Counted from the stretch's first letter, positions 25,975-36,070 are shown. The stretch is 64,000 nt of DNA from Spirosoma sp. KCTC 42546 (GCF_006965485.1 NZ_CP041360.1:8532501-8596500), one strand, 5' to 3'. Numbers and translations are program-made. Notes: generated by a model from the letters alone, not told the origin.

Positions 25975-27340
25975 TACCCAAAAAACAGTACTTATCTGGC
26001 TTTTCACACTACTGAGTAGCACAGGACCGATACTGGCTCAAACCAAACAGGAATTCTCGCTAAATGAAGCGATTAAGTTTGCTGTCGAGAACAATATTAA
26101 CGTGAAAAATTCGGGGCTGGATGCACTAAGTGCAGAAGGTCGGATTCAGGAATTACGGGGAGTAGCCCTACCACAAGTAAGTGTAGCCGCATCAGTTACG
26201 GATAACCTGATTATTCAACGGGCTTTTTTACCTGCTAAGTTTTTTAACGTGAACGCGGCCGACAGTGATCCTCCAATTGCTGTTCAATTTGGCGTTGCTT
26301 ATGCAGGCAGTGCAACCGGTACGCTAAATCAACTTTTGTTCGATGCTTCGTATCGGCTGGGGCTACGTGCCGCTGATACCTACCGACAACTGGCTCAAAA
26401 AAATGTAACAGCCTCAAAAATTAGTGTAGCTGAGCAGGTTGCAAAGGCGTATTATGGTGTACTGGTAAATGAGCAACAGATCAAATTACTTGACCTAAAT
26501 ATTGCCAGGGTAGATACACTGTTTAGAAACACACAAGCGCTTAATAAGCAGGGGTTTGCCGAAAAGATCGATGTAAGTCGTCTTGAAGTGCAGGTTAATA
26601 ACTTAAAGGCTGAGCGTCAGAACGTAAAAAACCTGGTTGAGCTAAGCTATTATCTGCTTAAGTTCCAGATGGGCTTGGGAATAAACGATAATATTACGCT
26701 GACAGAACAGATTCAGGACATTGACCTTGATGCCGTTGAACGAACGAATATGCAGGCAGCCACTGAGTTTGATTACAATCAACGAATTGAGTTCTCGACC
26801 TTACAATCGCAGATTCAACTGGCTGATCTGGATGTTCAGAGTGTTGCAAAACAATATTATCCGAGACTCACCGCGTTTGCCAACTATGGCTACAATACAG
26901 GTCGTAATAAATTCAGTGAAGTAATTGGTTCACCCTGGTTTAATTCGTCTGTGATAGGAATTAACCTGTCAGCTCCAATTTTCGATGGTTTTCAGAAGAA
27001 ATACCAGGCGCAGCAGAAGCGGTTTACATTGCAGAAAGCGCAGAATAATAGTCAGTTGCTGAAAAATTCGATTGATCTGCAAATTCGCCAGTCAACCATT
27101 ACACTTGGTAATAGCCTGCAAACCTTACGCACTCAAAAACGGAATGTTGAACTAGCACAGGAAGTTGCCCGTGTAACCAAGATCAAATATCAGGAAGGCG
27201 TTGGTTCAAACATTGAAGTTTTGGATGCCGAGAATTCATATCGGCAGGCCCAAACAAACTACTTCGCATCCTTATATAACTTCCTGCAAACCAAAGTTGA
27301 TGCCGACAAAGCGAATGGAAAGCTTTATATAGGGAATTGA
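25961..27340 (+). CDS. TolC-family outer-membrane efflux protein
   Basis: The product is 459 aa with an N-terminal signal (LLSSTGPILAQ). There are two internally similar halves of the outer membrane factor fold, starting with F-S-L-N-E-A-I-K-F-A-V-E-N-N-I and ending near Y-Q-E-G-V-G-S-N-I-E-V-L-D-A-E-N-S-Y. It forms the outer-membrane channel of the RND pump encoded downstream. Its ATG lies inside the end of the TetR gene. Confidence 0.9.
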   Translation: MRLSNTQKTVLIWLFTLLSSTGPILAQTKQEFSLNEAIKFAVENNINVKNSGLDALSAEGRIQELRGVALPQVSVAASVTDNLIIQRAFLPAKFFNVNAADSDPPIAVQFGVAYAGSATGTLNQLLFDASYRLGLRAADTYRQLAQKNVTASKISVAEQVAKAYYGVLVNEQQIKLLDLNIARVDTLFRNTQALNKQGFAEKIDVSRLEVQVNNLKAERQNVKNLVELSYYLLKFQMGLGINDNITLTEQIQDIDLDAVERTNMQAATEFDYNQRIEFSTLQSQIQLADLDVQSVAKQYYPRLTAFANYGYNTGRNKFSEVIGSPWFNSSVIGINLSAPIFDGFQKKYQAQQKRFTLQKAQNNSQLLKNSIDLQIRQSTITLGNSLQTLRTQKRNVELAQEVARVTKIKYQEGVGSNIEVLDAENSYRQAQTNYFASLYNFLQTKVDADKANGKLYIGN

Positions 27341-27446
27341 AAATAATTCGCTTTTTCGAGCTATACACTATTGATAGTGAGTATTAAAGGAGTTGTCATG
27401 TTTGAGTACAACCTGAATTTTAAAATTAAAATCGTAATCAGTTAAG

Positions 27447-28577
27447 ATGAAACCATACTACGCCATTGCCCTCGTGAGCTTATTAGCTGCCTGCTCACAG
27501 GAGAAAAAACCGAATGACCTGCAAGGGAAACGAGAGGAACTTGCCCAGTTGAAGTCGCAGCAAACGGAATTGACCACAAAAATCAAAACGCTCGAAGCAG
27601 AGGTTGGTAAGCTTGATCCAAAGAAAGAAGAGAATGTCCGGGTTAAAGACGTAACGGTAGCTCCACTGGCAGCCAGTACATTCCGGCATTTTGTGGAATT
27701 ACAGGGGTCTATCGATGCGAAAAACAACGTGCTGGTCTCGCCAAAATCGGGTGGAGTTGTTACAGCCGTTTACGTAAAAGAAGGTGATCAGGTGCGGGCT
27801 GGACAGCCTATTGCCAAAGTAGACGACCAGCTTTTGCGCGAATCGGTGGCTGAACTTAAAACACAGCTTTCGCTTGTAAATACGGTTTATGAAAAACAGG
27901 CTTCTTTATGGAAACAGCAAATCGGGACCGAGATACAGTATCTGCAAGCGAAAAATAACAAAGAGTCGCTCGAACGCCGATTATCTACCCTTAATGCACA
28001 GTTGAGCCAGTTAACAGTAACGGCTCCTATCTCGGGCGTGGTCGATCAGGTTATTGTAAAGGTTGGCCAATCTGCTGCTCCAGGTATGGGGCTGGTCCGG
28101 GTTGTGAACCTGTCGCAACTGAAGGTAGTTGCTAAAGTAGCCGACTCGTATTCAGGAAGTGTTCGAAAAGGTGATCCGTTAACCATTGAGTTTCCAGATT
28201 TGAATAAAACGCTGAACTCACGTGTATCGTTTGTGGCAACCATGGTCGATCCTGCCACCCGGACGTTTACAATCGAGGCTCCCCTACCCTCCGATAATGC
28301 CCTGAAACCGAATATGCTGGCTCGGATTAAAATTAACGATGCAACGCAGGCAAATGCCATTGTGATTAATCAAAACCTGATCCAAAGTACAGAAAATGGA
28401 CAACTGGTTTACGTTGCTGTGAATGAAGGAGGCAAAAAGATAGCGAAGGCTAAAACCGTAAAAACGGGTCAGTCGTACGGTGGTAAAATTGCCGTTACGC
28501 AAGGATTGAGCGCGGGTGACCAGATTGTTACGGCTGGTTATCAGGATTTAGTTGACGGACAACAAATTAATTATTAG
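27447..28577 (+). CDS. RND efflux periplasmic adaptor (membrane fusion protein), lipoprotein
   Basis: The product is 376 aa with a lipoprotein signal ending in LLAACS. A short coiled coil (about 28-58) precedes the barrel-sandwich lipoyl halves (V-S-P-K-S-G-G-V-V-T-A-V-Y-V-K-E-G-D near 100 and T-V-T-A-P-I-S-G-V-V-D near 190), a helical hairpin and the C-terminal membrane-proximal domain. It bridges the permease and the TolC protein. It lies 106 nt after the TolC gene; a REPIN-like element separates it from the permease gene. Confidence 0.91.
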   Translation: MKPYYAIALVSLLAACSQEKKPNDLQGKREELAQLKSQQTELTTKIKTLEAEVGKLDPKKEENVRVKDVTVAPLAASTFRHFVELQGSIDAKNNVLVSPKSGGVVTAVYVKEGDQVRAGQPIAKVDDQLLRESVAELKTQLSLVNTVYEKQASLWKQQIGTEIQYLQAKNNKESLERRLSTLNAQLSQLTVTAPISGVVDQVIVKVGQSAAPGMGLVRVVNLSQLKVVAKVADSYSGSVRKGDPLTIEFPDLNKTLNSRVSFVATMVDPATRTFTIEAPLPSDNALKPNMLARIKINDATQANAIVINQNLIQSTENGQLVYVAVNEGGKKIAKAKTVKTGQSYGGKIAVTQGLSAGDQIVTAGYQDLVDGQQINY

Positions 28578-28580
28578 CCC

Positions 28581-28698
28581 GTAGAGACGCATCCTTGCGT
28601 CTTCTTCTAACCGGATGGTCGTTTAACCGGATGGTTCTGACTGATTAGTAGAAACTAAATAAGGCTGACGCATAGGAGACGCAAGGATGCGTCTCTAC
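28581..28698. repeat. REPIN-like element: two hairpins in inverted orientation
   Basis: The 22-bp ends 28581-28602 and 28677-28698 are perfect inverse complements. Each end is itself a hairpin (AGACGCA, 4-nt loop, TGCGTCT). Between them is a 12-bp direct repeat (TAACCGGATGGT at 28608 and 28624). GTAGAGACGCA-type palindromes are known as dispersed repeats in Cyanobacteria and Bacteroidota. It lies inside the efflux operon, ending 13 nt before the permease ATG. Confidence 0.75.
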
Positions 28699-28711
28699 AA
28701 ACTACTTCAAC

Positions 28712-31700
28712 ATGAAATTTGAACAGTATAAAACCCTCGGATTCACCAACTGGTGCGTTGAGAACCGGACGGCGATTTACATATTCACCTTCCTGATTAC
28801 GCTTGGCGGGCTGTTCGTGTACAATAACCTGCCCAAGGAGCAGTTTCCCGATATTAAGATACCACAGGTGTACATTAACACTGTGTACGTTGGTACAGCT
28901 CCTGCCGATATCGAGAATACGATTAACAAGCAGATCGAGAAGCAGCTAAAGTCTGTTTCTGGCGTTAAACGCATCAAATCTAATGCGTTACAGGACGTAT
29001 CAGTTATTCTGGTTGAGTTTAACCCAGATGTACAATCTGCCGAAGCCTTGCAACGGGTTCGTGATGCAATTGACAAAGCCAAGCCCGATCTGCCACAAAA
29101 GCTAGATGCGGGTCCAACAGCTCAGGATGTTGACTTCTCGGAAATGCCGATCATGAACATCAACATGGCCGGTAACTTCTCACTGAAACAACTGAAAGAA
29201 TACGCCGAGGATTTACAGGACGTAATTGAAGGTATGCCTGAAATTAGGCGTGTCGACATCATTGGTGCACTGGAACGCGAAATTCAGATCAATGTCAATT
29301 TGCCTCGGATGCAATCGGCTGGTCTGGCTTTTTCAGATATTCAGCAGGCCATTCAGGGTGAAAATATCAACGTTTCGGGTGGTGAATTACCAATTGATGG
29401 GGTTCGTCGGACGGTACGGGTAAAAGGTGAATTTACCGATGTTACGCAACTTCAGAATTTACAGATTCGGACAGCAACTGGTGCTACCGTTCGGCTCGGC
29501 GATATTGCGGAAGTACGTGATAACTTCGAAGAGCAACAGAACTTTGCTCGTTTGAACAATAAGTCGGTTGTAACGCTAAACGTTATTAAACGTGCTGGTG
29601 CAAACCTAATTTCAGCCGCCGACCGTATCGAGAAAACGATCGACGAATATAAGGAGTCGCGTTTCCCTGAAGGCTTGGACGTAAAAATTACGGCCGACCA
29701 GTCGGAGCGTACTCGCGAAAACGTGAATGACCTGATCAATACCGTTGTACTAGGCTTCATTTTCGTGGTATTGGTGCTTATGTTCTTTATGGGCGTTCGC
29801 GATGCCATTTTCGTGGGTTTATCGGTGCCTTTATCTGCGCTGGTTGCTTTTGTTCTGATGCCGGTCCTAGGACCTATGGTAGGCGCAACCTTCACCTTGA
29901 ATACAATGGTGCTGTTTGCCTTCCTGCTTGGTTTAGGGCTTGTGGTTGATGATGCCATTGTGGTGATTGAAAACTCACACCGACTCTTCAACGAAAACAA
30001 AAACTGGAATATCCGGCAGGCTGTGAAGGCTGCTGCGGGCGAGGTATTCGTACCCGTATTGTCGGGAACGCTGACGACTATTGCACCTTTCTTCCCGCTT
30101 TTGTTCTGGCCGGGTATTGTGGGTGAGTTTATGAAGTTTCTCCCACTGACGCTTATTCTAACGCTGTTTGCGTCCCTGTTTGTGGCCTACGTGATCAACC
30201 CGGTTTTTGCGGTTACGTTCATGAAGCGGCATGAAGACGATAACCATGAAGACAAACAGACATTCGCTGAGATTAAACGGCCACTCATTATTATGACTGT
30301 GCTGGCGGGTATTGGCTACGTGATTGATCGGGGTATTGGCAACCTGTTTGTGCTGTTCATTGCGCTGTACGTGTTCAACCACTACGTACTGACACCAAAA
30401 CTGATTGTGCCTTTTCAGGAACGTATTTTGCCCGCGGTTAAGAATGGCTATCGCCGGTTAATTTCCTGGATATTAACAGGATGGCGCCCAGTTTTTGCAA
30501 TCGTAGGCGCATTTGGTCTGCTAATTCTGACCTTCTTCATTGTTGGGATTGCAAAACCTAAAGTCCTTTTCTTCCCAAGTGGTGAGCCCGATTACATTTA
30601 CGTCTATAACGTAATGCCCGTTGGTACCGATGCTCGCGTAACAGATTCTGTGACACGGGTAATTGAGAAGCGTGTGTTTAACGTTCTGGAAGCCAATAAA
30701 GCTACCGATATCGTTAACTCCGTGATTTCCAACATTGGTAAAAACGCAGGTGATCCTATGAACCCGGATCGGTCGGCAACTCCACAGAAGTCGAAAGTGA
30801 CGATTGCGTTCAAACCTAATGAAGAACGGCATGGTATCTCGACGGATTCGCTGTTGAACAAAGTTCGGTTAGCCGTAAGTGGGTTACCGGGTAGCGAAAT
30901 TTCGGTAGAGCGTGAATCCAATGGTCCACCAACGGGTAAACCAATTGCTATTGAAATTGCGGGTGAGGAATTTGGTGAACTCCAGAAACTGGAAAAACAG
31001 GTTCGGCAGAAAATTGCTCAAGCTGGTATTCAGGGCATTGACCAACTAAAGTCGGATCTGATTACTAACAAGCCCGAAATTGTCATTGACATCGACCGCG
31101 ACAAAGCAGAACGGGAAGGTATTTCGTCGGGACAGGTTGCGCTGGCCATTCGGACAGCCTTGTTCGGTTTGGAAGTATCAAAATTCCGCGATGCCAAAGA
31201 CGAGTATCCGATTATGGTTCGTTTACAGCAAGATGACCGTAGTCAGATTGACAAGTTGTTGAGTCTGAATGTAGTATATCGCGATATGGTGATGGGCGGC
31301 CAATTGCGCCAGGTTCCCATTACATCGGTAGCCAACATTAGTTACTCGACGACGTTCAGCCAGATTAACCGCAAGAATCAGGAACGGATTGTTACATTAA
31401 GCTCCGATGTGGTACCGGGCTACAATGCCAACGAGATTGTTGCTCAGATTCAGGAGGTTATAAAGGACATGGATGTGCCAAATGGGTATAAACTCAAAAT
31501 GGGTGGTGAGCAGGAAGACCAACAGGAGTCGATGAACTTCCTGGTGTCGGCCTTTGGGATTGCCATGTTGCTGATCTATCTAATTATGGCTACGCAATTT
31601 AACTCGGTCGTAAAACCACTGATTATTTTTGTAACCATCCTGTTCTCGCTGATTGGCGTACTCCTTGGATTCGTTATTTTCAATAAAGACTTCTCGGTTA

Positions 31701-32146
31701 TCATGTCGGGGGTTGGTATCATCTCGCTGGCGGGTATTGTGGTGAAAAACGGGATTCTGCTGATTGAATTTATTGAAGAGCTACGCGGTCGGGGTGTTCC
31801 GTTGCGAAAAGCTATCATTGAAGCAGGCGGCATTCGTCTGACTCCGGTATTGTTGACGGCTTCGGCTGCCGTACTGGGTTTGATTCCGCTGGCATTGGGT
31901 ATTACTGTTGACTTCGTGGGCCTGTTCCGTGATTTCGATCCACACATAATTGTTGGTGGCGATAGTTCCGTATTCTGGAATATCCTGGCCTGGACAATCA
32001 TTTTCGGACTGACGTTTTCCACAATCCTGACTCTTGTAATTGTTCCGTGTATGTACTGGATCAATGAACGGATTCGGATGAAATGGTTCGGAAAGAAAGA
32101 TCCTGCGCTTGAGCCTGTTGAGGAACTGGAAGAGGAAATGGCTTAG
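28712..32146 (+). CDS. RND-family efflux permease
   Basis: The product is 1144 aa, longer than AcrB (about 1050). It has the first transmembrane helix at about 24-40, a porter domain, the helix-4 aspartate pair in LGLVVDDAIVVIEN (about 407-420) and a repeated second half. Extra hydrophobic segments (about 525-575) lie between the two halves, common in Bacteroidota members. It is a proton-driven exporter, and the substrate cannot be told. It is the last gene of the TetR-TolC-adaptor-permease operon, ending at a strong terminator. Confidence 0.93.
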   Translation: MKFEQYKTLGFTNWCVENRTAIYIFTFLITLGGLFVYNNLPKEQFPDIKIPQVYINTVYVGTAPADIENTINKQIEKQLKSVSGVKRIKSNALQDVSVILVEFNPDVQSAEALQRVRDAIDKAKPDLPQKLDAGPTAQDVDFSEMPIMNINMAGNFSLKQLKEYAEDLQDVIEGMPEIRRVDIIGALEREIQINVNLPRMQSAGLAFSDIQQAIQGENINVSGGELPIDGVRRTVRVKGEFTDVTQLQNLQIRTATGATVRLGDIAEVRDNFEEQQNFARLNNKSVVTLNVIKRAGANLISAADRIEKTIDEYKESRFPEGLDVKITADQSERTRENVNDLINTVVLGFIFVVLVLMFFMGVRDAIFVGLSVPLSALVAFVLMPVLGPMVGATFTLNTMVLFAFLLGLGLVVDDAIVVIENSHRLFNENKNWNIRQAVKAAAGEVFVPVLSGTLTTIAPFFPLLFWPGIVGEFMKFLPLTLILTLFASLFVAYVINPVFAVTFMKRHEDDNHEDKQTFAEIKRPLIIMTVLAGIGYVIDRGIGNLFVLFIALYVFNHYVLTPKLIVPFQERILPAVKNGYRRLISWILTGWRPVFAIVGAFGLLILTFFIVGIAKPKVLFFPSGEPDYIYVYNVMPVGTDARVTDSVTRVIEKRVFNVLEANKATDIVNSVISNIGKNAGDPMNPDRSATPQKSKVTIAFKPNEERHGISTDSLLNKVRLAVSGLPGSEISVERESNGPPTGKPIAIEIAGEEFGELQKLEKQVRQKIAQAGIQGIDQLKSDLITNKPEIVIDIDRDKAEREGISSGQVALAIRTALFGLEVSKFRDAKDEYPIMVRLQQDDRSQIDKLLSLNVVYRDMVMGGQLRQVPITSVANISYSTTFSQINRKNQERIVTLSSDVVPGYNANEIVAQIQEVIKDMDVPNGYKLKMGGEQEDQQESMNFLVSAFGIAMLLIYLIMATQFNSVVKPLIIFVTILFSLIGVLLGFVIFNKDFSVIMSGVGIISLAGIVVKNGILLIEFIEELRGRGVPLRKAIIEAGGIRLTPVLLTASAAVLGLIPLALGITVDFVGLFRDFDPHIIVGGDSSVFWNILAWTIIFGLTFSTILTLVIVPCMYWINERIRMKWFGKKDPALEPVEELEEEMA

Positions 32147-32151
32147 TAAGT

Positions 32152-32211
32152 AAGCTTAAAAATGGAAAAGCCGACAACACAATGCTGTCGGCTTTTCCAT
32201 TTTTTAAGCTT
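32152..32211 (+). terminator. strong intrinsic terminator of the efflux operon
   Basis: Perfect 19-bp arms (32158-32176 and 32186-32204) with a 9-nt loop are extended by AAGCTT on both sides (32152-32157 and 32206-32211), with a T run after the stem. Confidence 0.88.
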
Positions 32212-32244
32212 TTAAGAATGATGTTTAGCCGTCTTCTAGAGATG

Positions 32245-32290
32245 GATTAGTACTAATCGAAAAAGCGGCTCAACAAGGTTAGGCCGCTTT
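32245..32290. repeat. 14-bp palindrome followed by a small hairpin
   Basis: GATTAGTACTAATC (32245-32258) is a perfect palindrome. AAAGCGGC (32262-32269) and GCCGCTTT (32283-32290) form an 8-bp stem. The second could be an extra terminator for either strand; the first could be a protein-binding site. Nothing else was recognised in 32212-32453. Confidence 0.4.
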
Positions 32291-32453
32291 CTGTATTCCT
32301 ATCTAATACTTTTATGCCCTAAAGGTAAGATGGCATTCATATGTATAAGAAGCCAATAGACAACTAGGTGCCAAACATAGATAATCAACCTGTTTTAGTC
32401 GATAAATGGATTAAACATATCTCATGTTTTATGACAGGATGGGGCAAGCGTTG

Positions 32454-33248
32454 CTAGCACTCGAATATAATTTGGCTCCACCGACTGGGCTGATGCGTAT
32501 CATAAATGCCATGTGGACTCATAACCATAGCCGGGTGTGGTTGAACTTCAATGCCAGACACCGTCAATTTCTGAAATCGGCCCAGAAACATTCGCCATTC
32601 ATCGCCGGGTTGGGGAGGCAGATGTCGACCATTTGCCAGCCAGGTCAGGCTATTCCAGGGAATGGCTATCTCCAGAGTCCAGCCGGAATCAATATCGCTA
32701 TTGTCATTCAACGTACCATCAACATGAACGGCAGTTTCTAAACCAGGCATATCGTAATTTAGAAAAGCCCAGCGTAAGCCACGCGGGTGGGTACCATGCC
32801 AGAATGAGGGCCCTGTACGGTCGGCATCTCCGCCAAAGGTCATTGCCTGTGGATGGTGAACATCAAAGAGTGGTACATCAAACCGGCTACCTCGTTGATA
32901 CGCATCCTTCCAAATGAAAAATACTTCATAGATTGTATTTCGCGCATTTACCTCCAGCTCATAGTAGCAGTCACCCCCATCTATAAACAGTTCAAGATCG
33001 TTTTCGAGAAAAATAATTGAATCACGCTCTGTCAAATGCGCTTCAATAAATGGCTCTTCGGCCTGAAAGGCTACGTATAAATGTGTGTCATTCCACAGAA
33101 TTGCCGATTTAGTGCCATACATACCCGGCTCTCCCGTTACCATATCCACAAACCGATGGCTCCAGGTGGCATTCTGCCAAACGGATTTTGTTAGGTTTCC
33201 ATCGATCAAAATAGAGTCTATAATTTTTTTTGCAGTGTACGAATGCAT
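32454..33248 (-). CDS. carbohydrate-binding family 9 (CBM9)-like protein
   Basis: The product is 264 aa. The opening I-D-G-N-L-T-K-S-V-W-Q-N-A, the W-N-D-T-H-L-Y-V-A-F-Q-A-E-E-P region, E-N-D-L-E-L-F-I-D-G and W-T-L-E-I-A-I-P-W-N-S-L are the hallmarks of CBM9-like beta-sandwich proteins (often annotated as carbohydrate-binding family 9-like). No signal peptide is evident, so it may be cytosolic or use another export route. It is convergent with the efflux operon and has no clear enzyme partner. Confidence 0.78.
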   Translation of the reverse strand: MHSYTAKKIIDSILIDGNLTKSVWQNATWSHRFVDMVTGEPGMYGTKSAILWNDTHLYVAFQAEEPFIEAHLTERDSIIFLENDLELFIDGGDCYYELEVNARNTIYEVFFIWKDAYQRGSRFDVPLFDVHHPQAMTFGGDADRTGPSFWHGTHPRGLRWAFLNYDMPGLETAVHVDGTLNDNSDIDSGWTLEIAIPWNSLTWLANGRHLPPQPGDEWRMFLGRFQKLTVSGIEVQPHPAMVMSPHGIYDTHQPSRWSQIIFEC

Positions 33249-33387
33249 GGTGATCTCTTTCGTTAGCGCTGTAAACCTAAGTGGTAATGAACGATATACG
33301 AAAAAATAATTTGGGCTTGACGCCCACCCGGTTGTAGGATTCTTAGCTTAAAGTAAAGTTGATATCTGTCTAGCTTTAACGACTACC

Positions 33388-34710
33388 ATGAAGACAACAA
33401 AACTTATCGTAACTAGACTGATTTTAGGGGTCTTAACCTGTTCGCTCCTTGTTGCCTGTTCGGGTAATAGCGAAACCGATACTACTACGCCCAGCTACAA
33501 ATTAATTCCAGCTAAAAAAGTCCTGTTCAACTCCTTTGTTGACTGTAATATGGCCGAGGCCTGGGTGGGTGATACGTTCCGAATTTTTCCGGGTAAGTAC
33601 GGTGAAGATCCGTTGTGGGGAAACGCGCGCGATCTCAAATATGCCGATGGTCGACATGCTGAGGAGGCTTTTGCCAGCAAAGCCAGTGATTTTACGGAGC
33701 CGAATATGCCAGCAAATGTATCCGTCAACACACCAGGCCTGCATGGAGCCGTCTGGTTCGAAACGGTGTATCAGGATCCTGCTGATAAATCGGGTAAGAC
33801 GCTGTACGCCGTTTATCATAACGAAAATTATCCGGCTACCCTTCCATACGATGCTGCTACAGAAGAAGGTTACAAAAATGAAAAGTGGCCGCAGGGAATA
33901 ACGGGTCCAACATCGCCTGCAGCCGTTTGCCGCATTGGTATCATGAAGTCGGTGAATGGGGGAAAATCCTGGGAAAACAAAGGTATTTTTATTGAAGATT
34001 TACAGCCCCGAATGATTTTGAAGCCTCATAACACCTCAAAAACATTTGCGGGGGGCGTCGGCGATCCGTCGGCAGTGGCAAGCGGGGCTTATCTATACTT
34101 GTTTTATGGCGAATATGGCTATCCTGGTCAATACAGTGAAAAGGAATATAACCCACAAAAAGAGTGGAGTGGCCAATGCATCAGCGTAGCGCGTATCCCC
34201 CTGGCCGACCTCGATAATCCGGTTGGCAAAGCCCAGCGCTGGAATGGTAAGGGCTTCAATGCACCGTACAATGGTGTGGGCGCACCCATCACATCCCTGC
34301 AAATTCAGCCTGAAGCGGGCGGTGGACCAGCTTCATCGCCAACAGGTAATTTTCATTGGGGGCCATCCGTTAGCTGGAACACTTATCTGAACTGTTGGGT
34401 CATGCTAATGGGCAAAGCAACAGGGCCATCCTGGGCAGGTAGCAGTATCCATATATCGTTCAATACCAACCCGGATTTGGGCGAGGCCATGCAATCGCAG
34501 GCATGGACTAAACCAAAGTTGTTGCTTGATAAACCTGGCTATTTCCTCTGGTACCCATCACTGCAACCCATGAACACACCCGACGACCTTGCGAACAAAC
34601 ATACGTGTCTGCGGCTGGGTCAACGGGCAAGATTGTTTGTTAAGAATATCCAACCCAAAAAGAGTGAGTACATGTCGGAGTATATGATTGAGTTTGTGAA
34701 GCCTAACTAG
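33388..34710 (+). CDS. lipoprotein of unknown function, propeller-like (DUF4185-like)
   Basis: The product is 440 aa with a lipoprotein signal and lipobox LVACS. The body has beta-rich motifs such as GGVGDPSAVASGAYLYLFYGEYG and N-G-G-K-S-W-E-N-K-G, which recall five-bladed propeller glycosidase-like folds (DUF4185/sialidase-type Asp-box neighbours). I do not recognise a precise family. A surface role in glycan metabolism would fit the neighbouring CBM9-like gene but is inference. Confidence 0.6.
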   Translation: MKTTKLIVTRLILGVLTCSLLVACSGNSETDTTTPSYKLIPAKKVLFNSFVDCNMAEAWVGDTFRIFPGKYGEDPLWGNARDLKYADGRHAEEAFASKASDFTEPNMPANVSVNTPGLHGAVWFETVYQDPADKSGKTLYAVYHNENYPATLPYDAATEEGYKNEKWPQGITGPTSPAAVCRIGIMKSVNGGKSWENKGIFIEDLQPRMILKPHNTSKTFAGGVGDPSAVASGAYLYLFYGEYGYPGQYSEKEYNPQKEWSGQCISVARIPLADLDNPVGKAQRWNGKGFNAPYNGVGAPITSLQIQPEAGGGPASSPTGNFHWGPSVSWNTYLNCWVMLMGKATGPSWAGSSIHISFNTNPDLGEAMQSQAWTKPKLLLDKPGYFLWYPSLQPMNTPDDLANKHTCLRLGQRARLFVKNIQPKKSEYMSEYMIEFVKPN

Positions 34711-34786
34711 GAAAATCAGGTTGCTCATCATCAAACTTTACGGATGCTCATTCCGTTAGGCAACTATGTCCTTCATTTGCTAATTC

Positions 34787-36070
34787 ATGAACCGTACTGC
34801 CTTATTTTTTATTCTTCCCGCTATTCTACTTCTGATCGACTGGTATGTTTTTCAGGCTGTTAAAACACTCAGCAGATCGGCCTCAGAAAGCACGCAACGA
34901 ATCATTGCTATTGCCTTTTGGGGCTTTACAGCACTATCGTTACTGTTGTATATAATTATGCAACTGTTGCCACCTGATTCTATTAGCCGCAACACACGTA
35001 CCTTTCTCTGGGCTGCTATTGCCATCCCCTATTTCTCAAAGATTTTTGCCGTTCTAATTATCCTCATTGATGATATTGGACGGTTCTTTCGCTGGATTGT
35101 TTCTCTGTTCTATAAGCCCGAAGTGCGTGAAGCGGTTGAAGATTCAACCCGACAGACAATACCATCATCAACCGATACCATCACCCGTTCGGATTTTCTG
35201 ATGAAGACCGCGTTGGTGGTTGGTACTGTTCCATTAGTTGGGTTTACATGGGGTATACTCTCTGGCGCACATGATTATCGAATTCGTCGGATTAAACTCC
35301 CCCTTAAAAACCTGCCATCTGGCTTTCATGGCATGACCATCGCCCAGATTTCGGATATTCATTCAGGGAGTTTTTTTAATAAAACTGCTGTAAAGGGGGG
35401 CGTTGAGATGCTGCTTGGCCAAAAGCCTGATATCGTCTTTTTTACGGGTGATCTGGTGAACAGCCATGCCGAAGAAGTGAACAGCTATATTGATGTATTT
35501 GATAAAGTGAAGGCACCTCTGGGGGTCTACTCAACCCTGGGAAATCATGATTACGGTAAGTATGTGCAGTGGCCCAGTGTCCAGGCCGAACGACAGAACG
35601 TGATGAATGTGGTAGCCGCTCACAAACAAATGGGCTGGAACATCATGATGGATGAAAACAAGATACTGGAACAGAATGGCGATAAAATTGCGCTCATTGG
35701 CGTTCAAAACCTTGGTTTTGGACCGGCGGCTCTTCGGGCTGGTAATCTGGCAAAAGCATATAAAGGAACAGAAGAATACCCGGTTAAACTCCTCCTTTCT
35801 CACGATCCTACCCACTGGGATGCTGAAGTCAATAAGCACTATAAAGATATTGATGTGCAGTTTAGCGGCCATACGCACGGTGCCCAATTTGGCGTCGATC
35901 TCGGCGATGTAAAATGGAGCCCAGCGCAGTATTTCTATAAACAATGGGCTGGGTTATACCAGCAAGGCGACCAGCGACTCTACGTAAACCGCGGTTATGG
36001 TTATATAGGCTACCCTGGGCGGGTGGGTATTTTACCTGAGATTACGATTTTTGAGTTGATAAAAGCTTGA
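34787..36070 (+). CDS. membrane-anchored metallophosphoesterase
   Basis: The product is 427 aa. Three hydrophobic segments lie in the first 110 residues and a fourth near 140-160. The C-terminal calcineurin-like domain has all metal motifs: DIHSG, FFTGDLVNSH, STLGNHDYG, LLSHDPTHWD and FSGHTHGAQFG. It resembles the YkuE/YaeI group of membrane phosphoesterases, some of which act on UDP-lipid intermediates. It lies 76 nt after the lipoprotein gene on the same strand. Confidence 0.88.
   Translation: MNRTALFFILPAILLLIDWYVFQAVKTLSRSASESTQRIIAIAFWGFTALSLLLYIIMQLLPPDSISRNTRTFLWAAIAIPYFSKIFAVLIILIDDIGRFFRWIVSLFYKPEVREAVEDSTRQTIPSSTDTITRSDFLMKTALVVGTVPLVGFTWGILSGAHDYRIRRIKLPLKNLPSGFHGMTIAQISDIHSGSFFNKTAVKGGVEMLLGQKPDIVFFTGDLVNSHAEEVNSYIDVFDKVKAPLGVYSTLGNHDYGKYVQWPSVQAERQNVMNVVAAHKQMGWNIMMDENKILEQNGDKIALIGVQNLGFGPAALRAGNLAKAYKGTEEYPVKLLLSHDPTHWDAEVNKHYKDIDVQFSGHTHGAQFGVDLGDVKWSPAQYFYKQWAGLYQQGDQRLYVNRGYGYIGYPGRVGILPEITIFELIKA

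Noticed and set aside
28581..28698. Insertion sequence or transposon remnant
   Set aside because: No transposase fragment and no target-site duplication are visible; the structure fits a REPIN-like palindrome better.
29452..30000. 182-codon minus-strand frame opposite the RND permease gene
   Set aside because: It is antisense to conserved transmembrane coding sequence, rich in Ser/Arg/Thr as expected for a shadow frame, and has no independent support.
33145..33154. DnaA-box-like ATATCCACA inside the CBM9-like gene
   Set aside because: It is a single isolated one-mismatch site within coding sequence and about what chance predicts in 64 kb.
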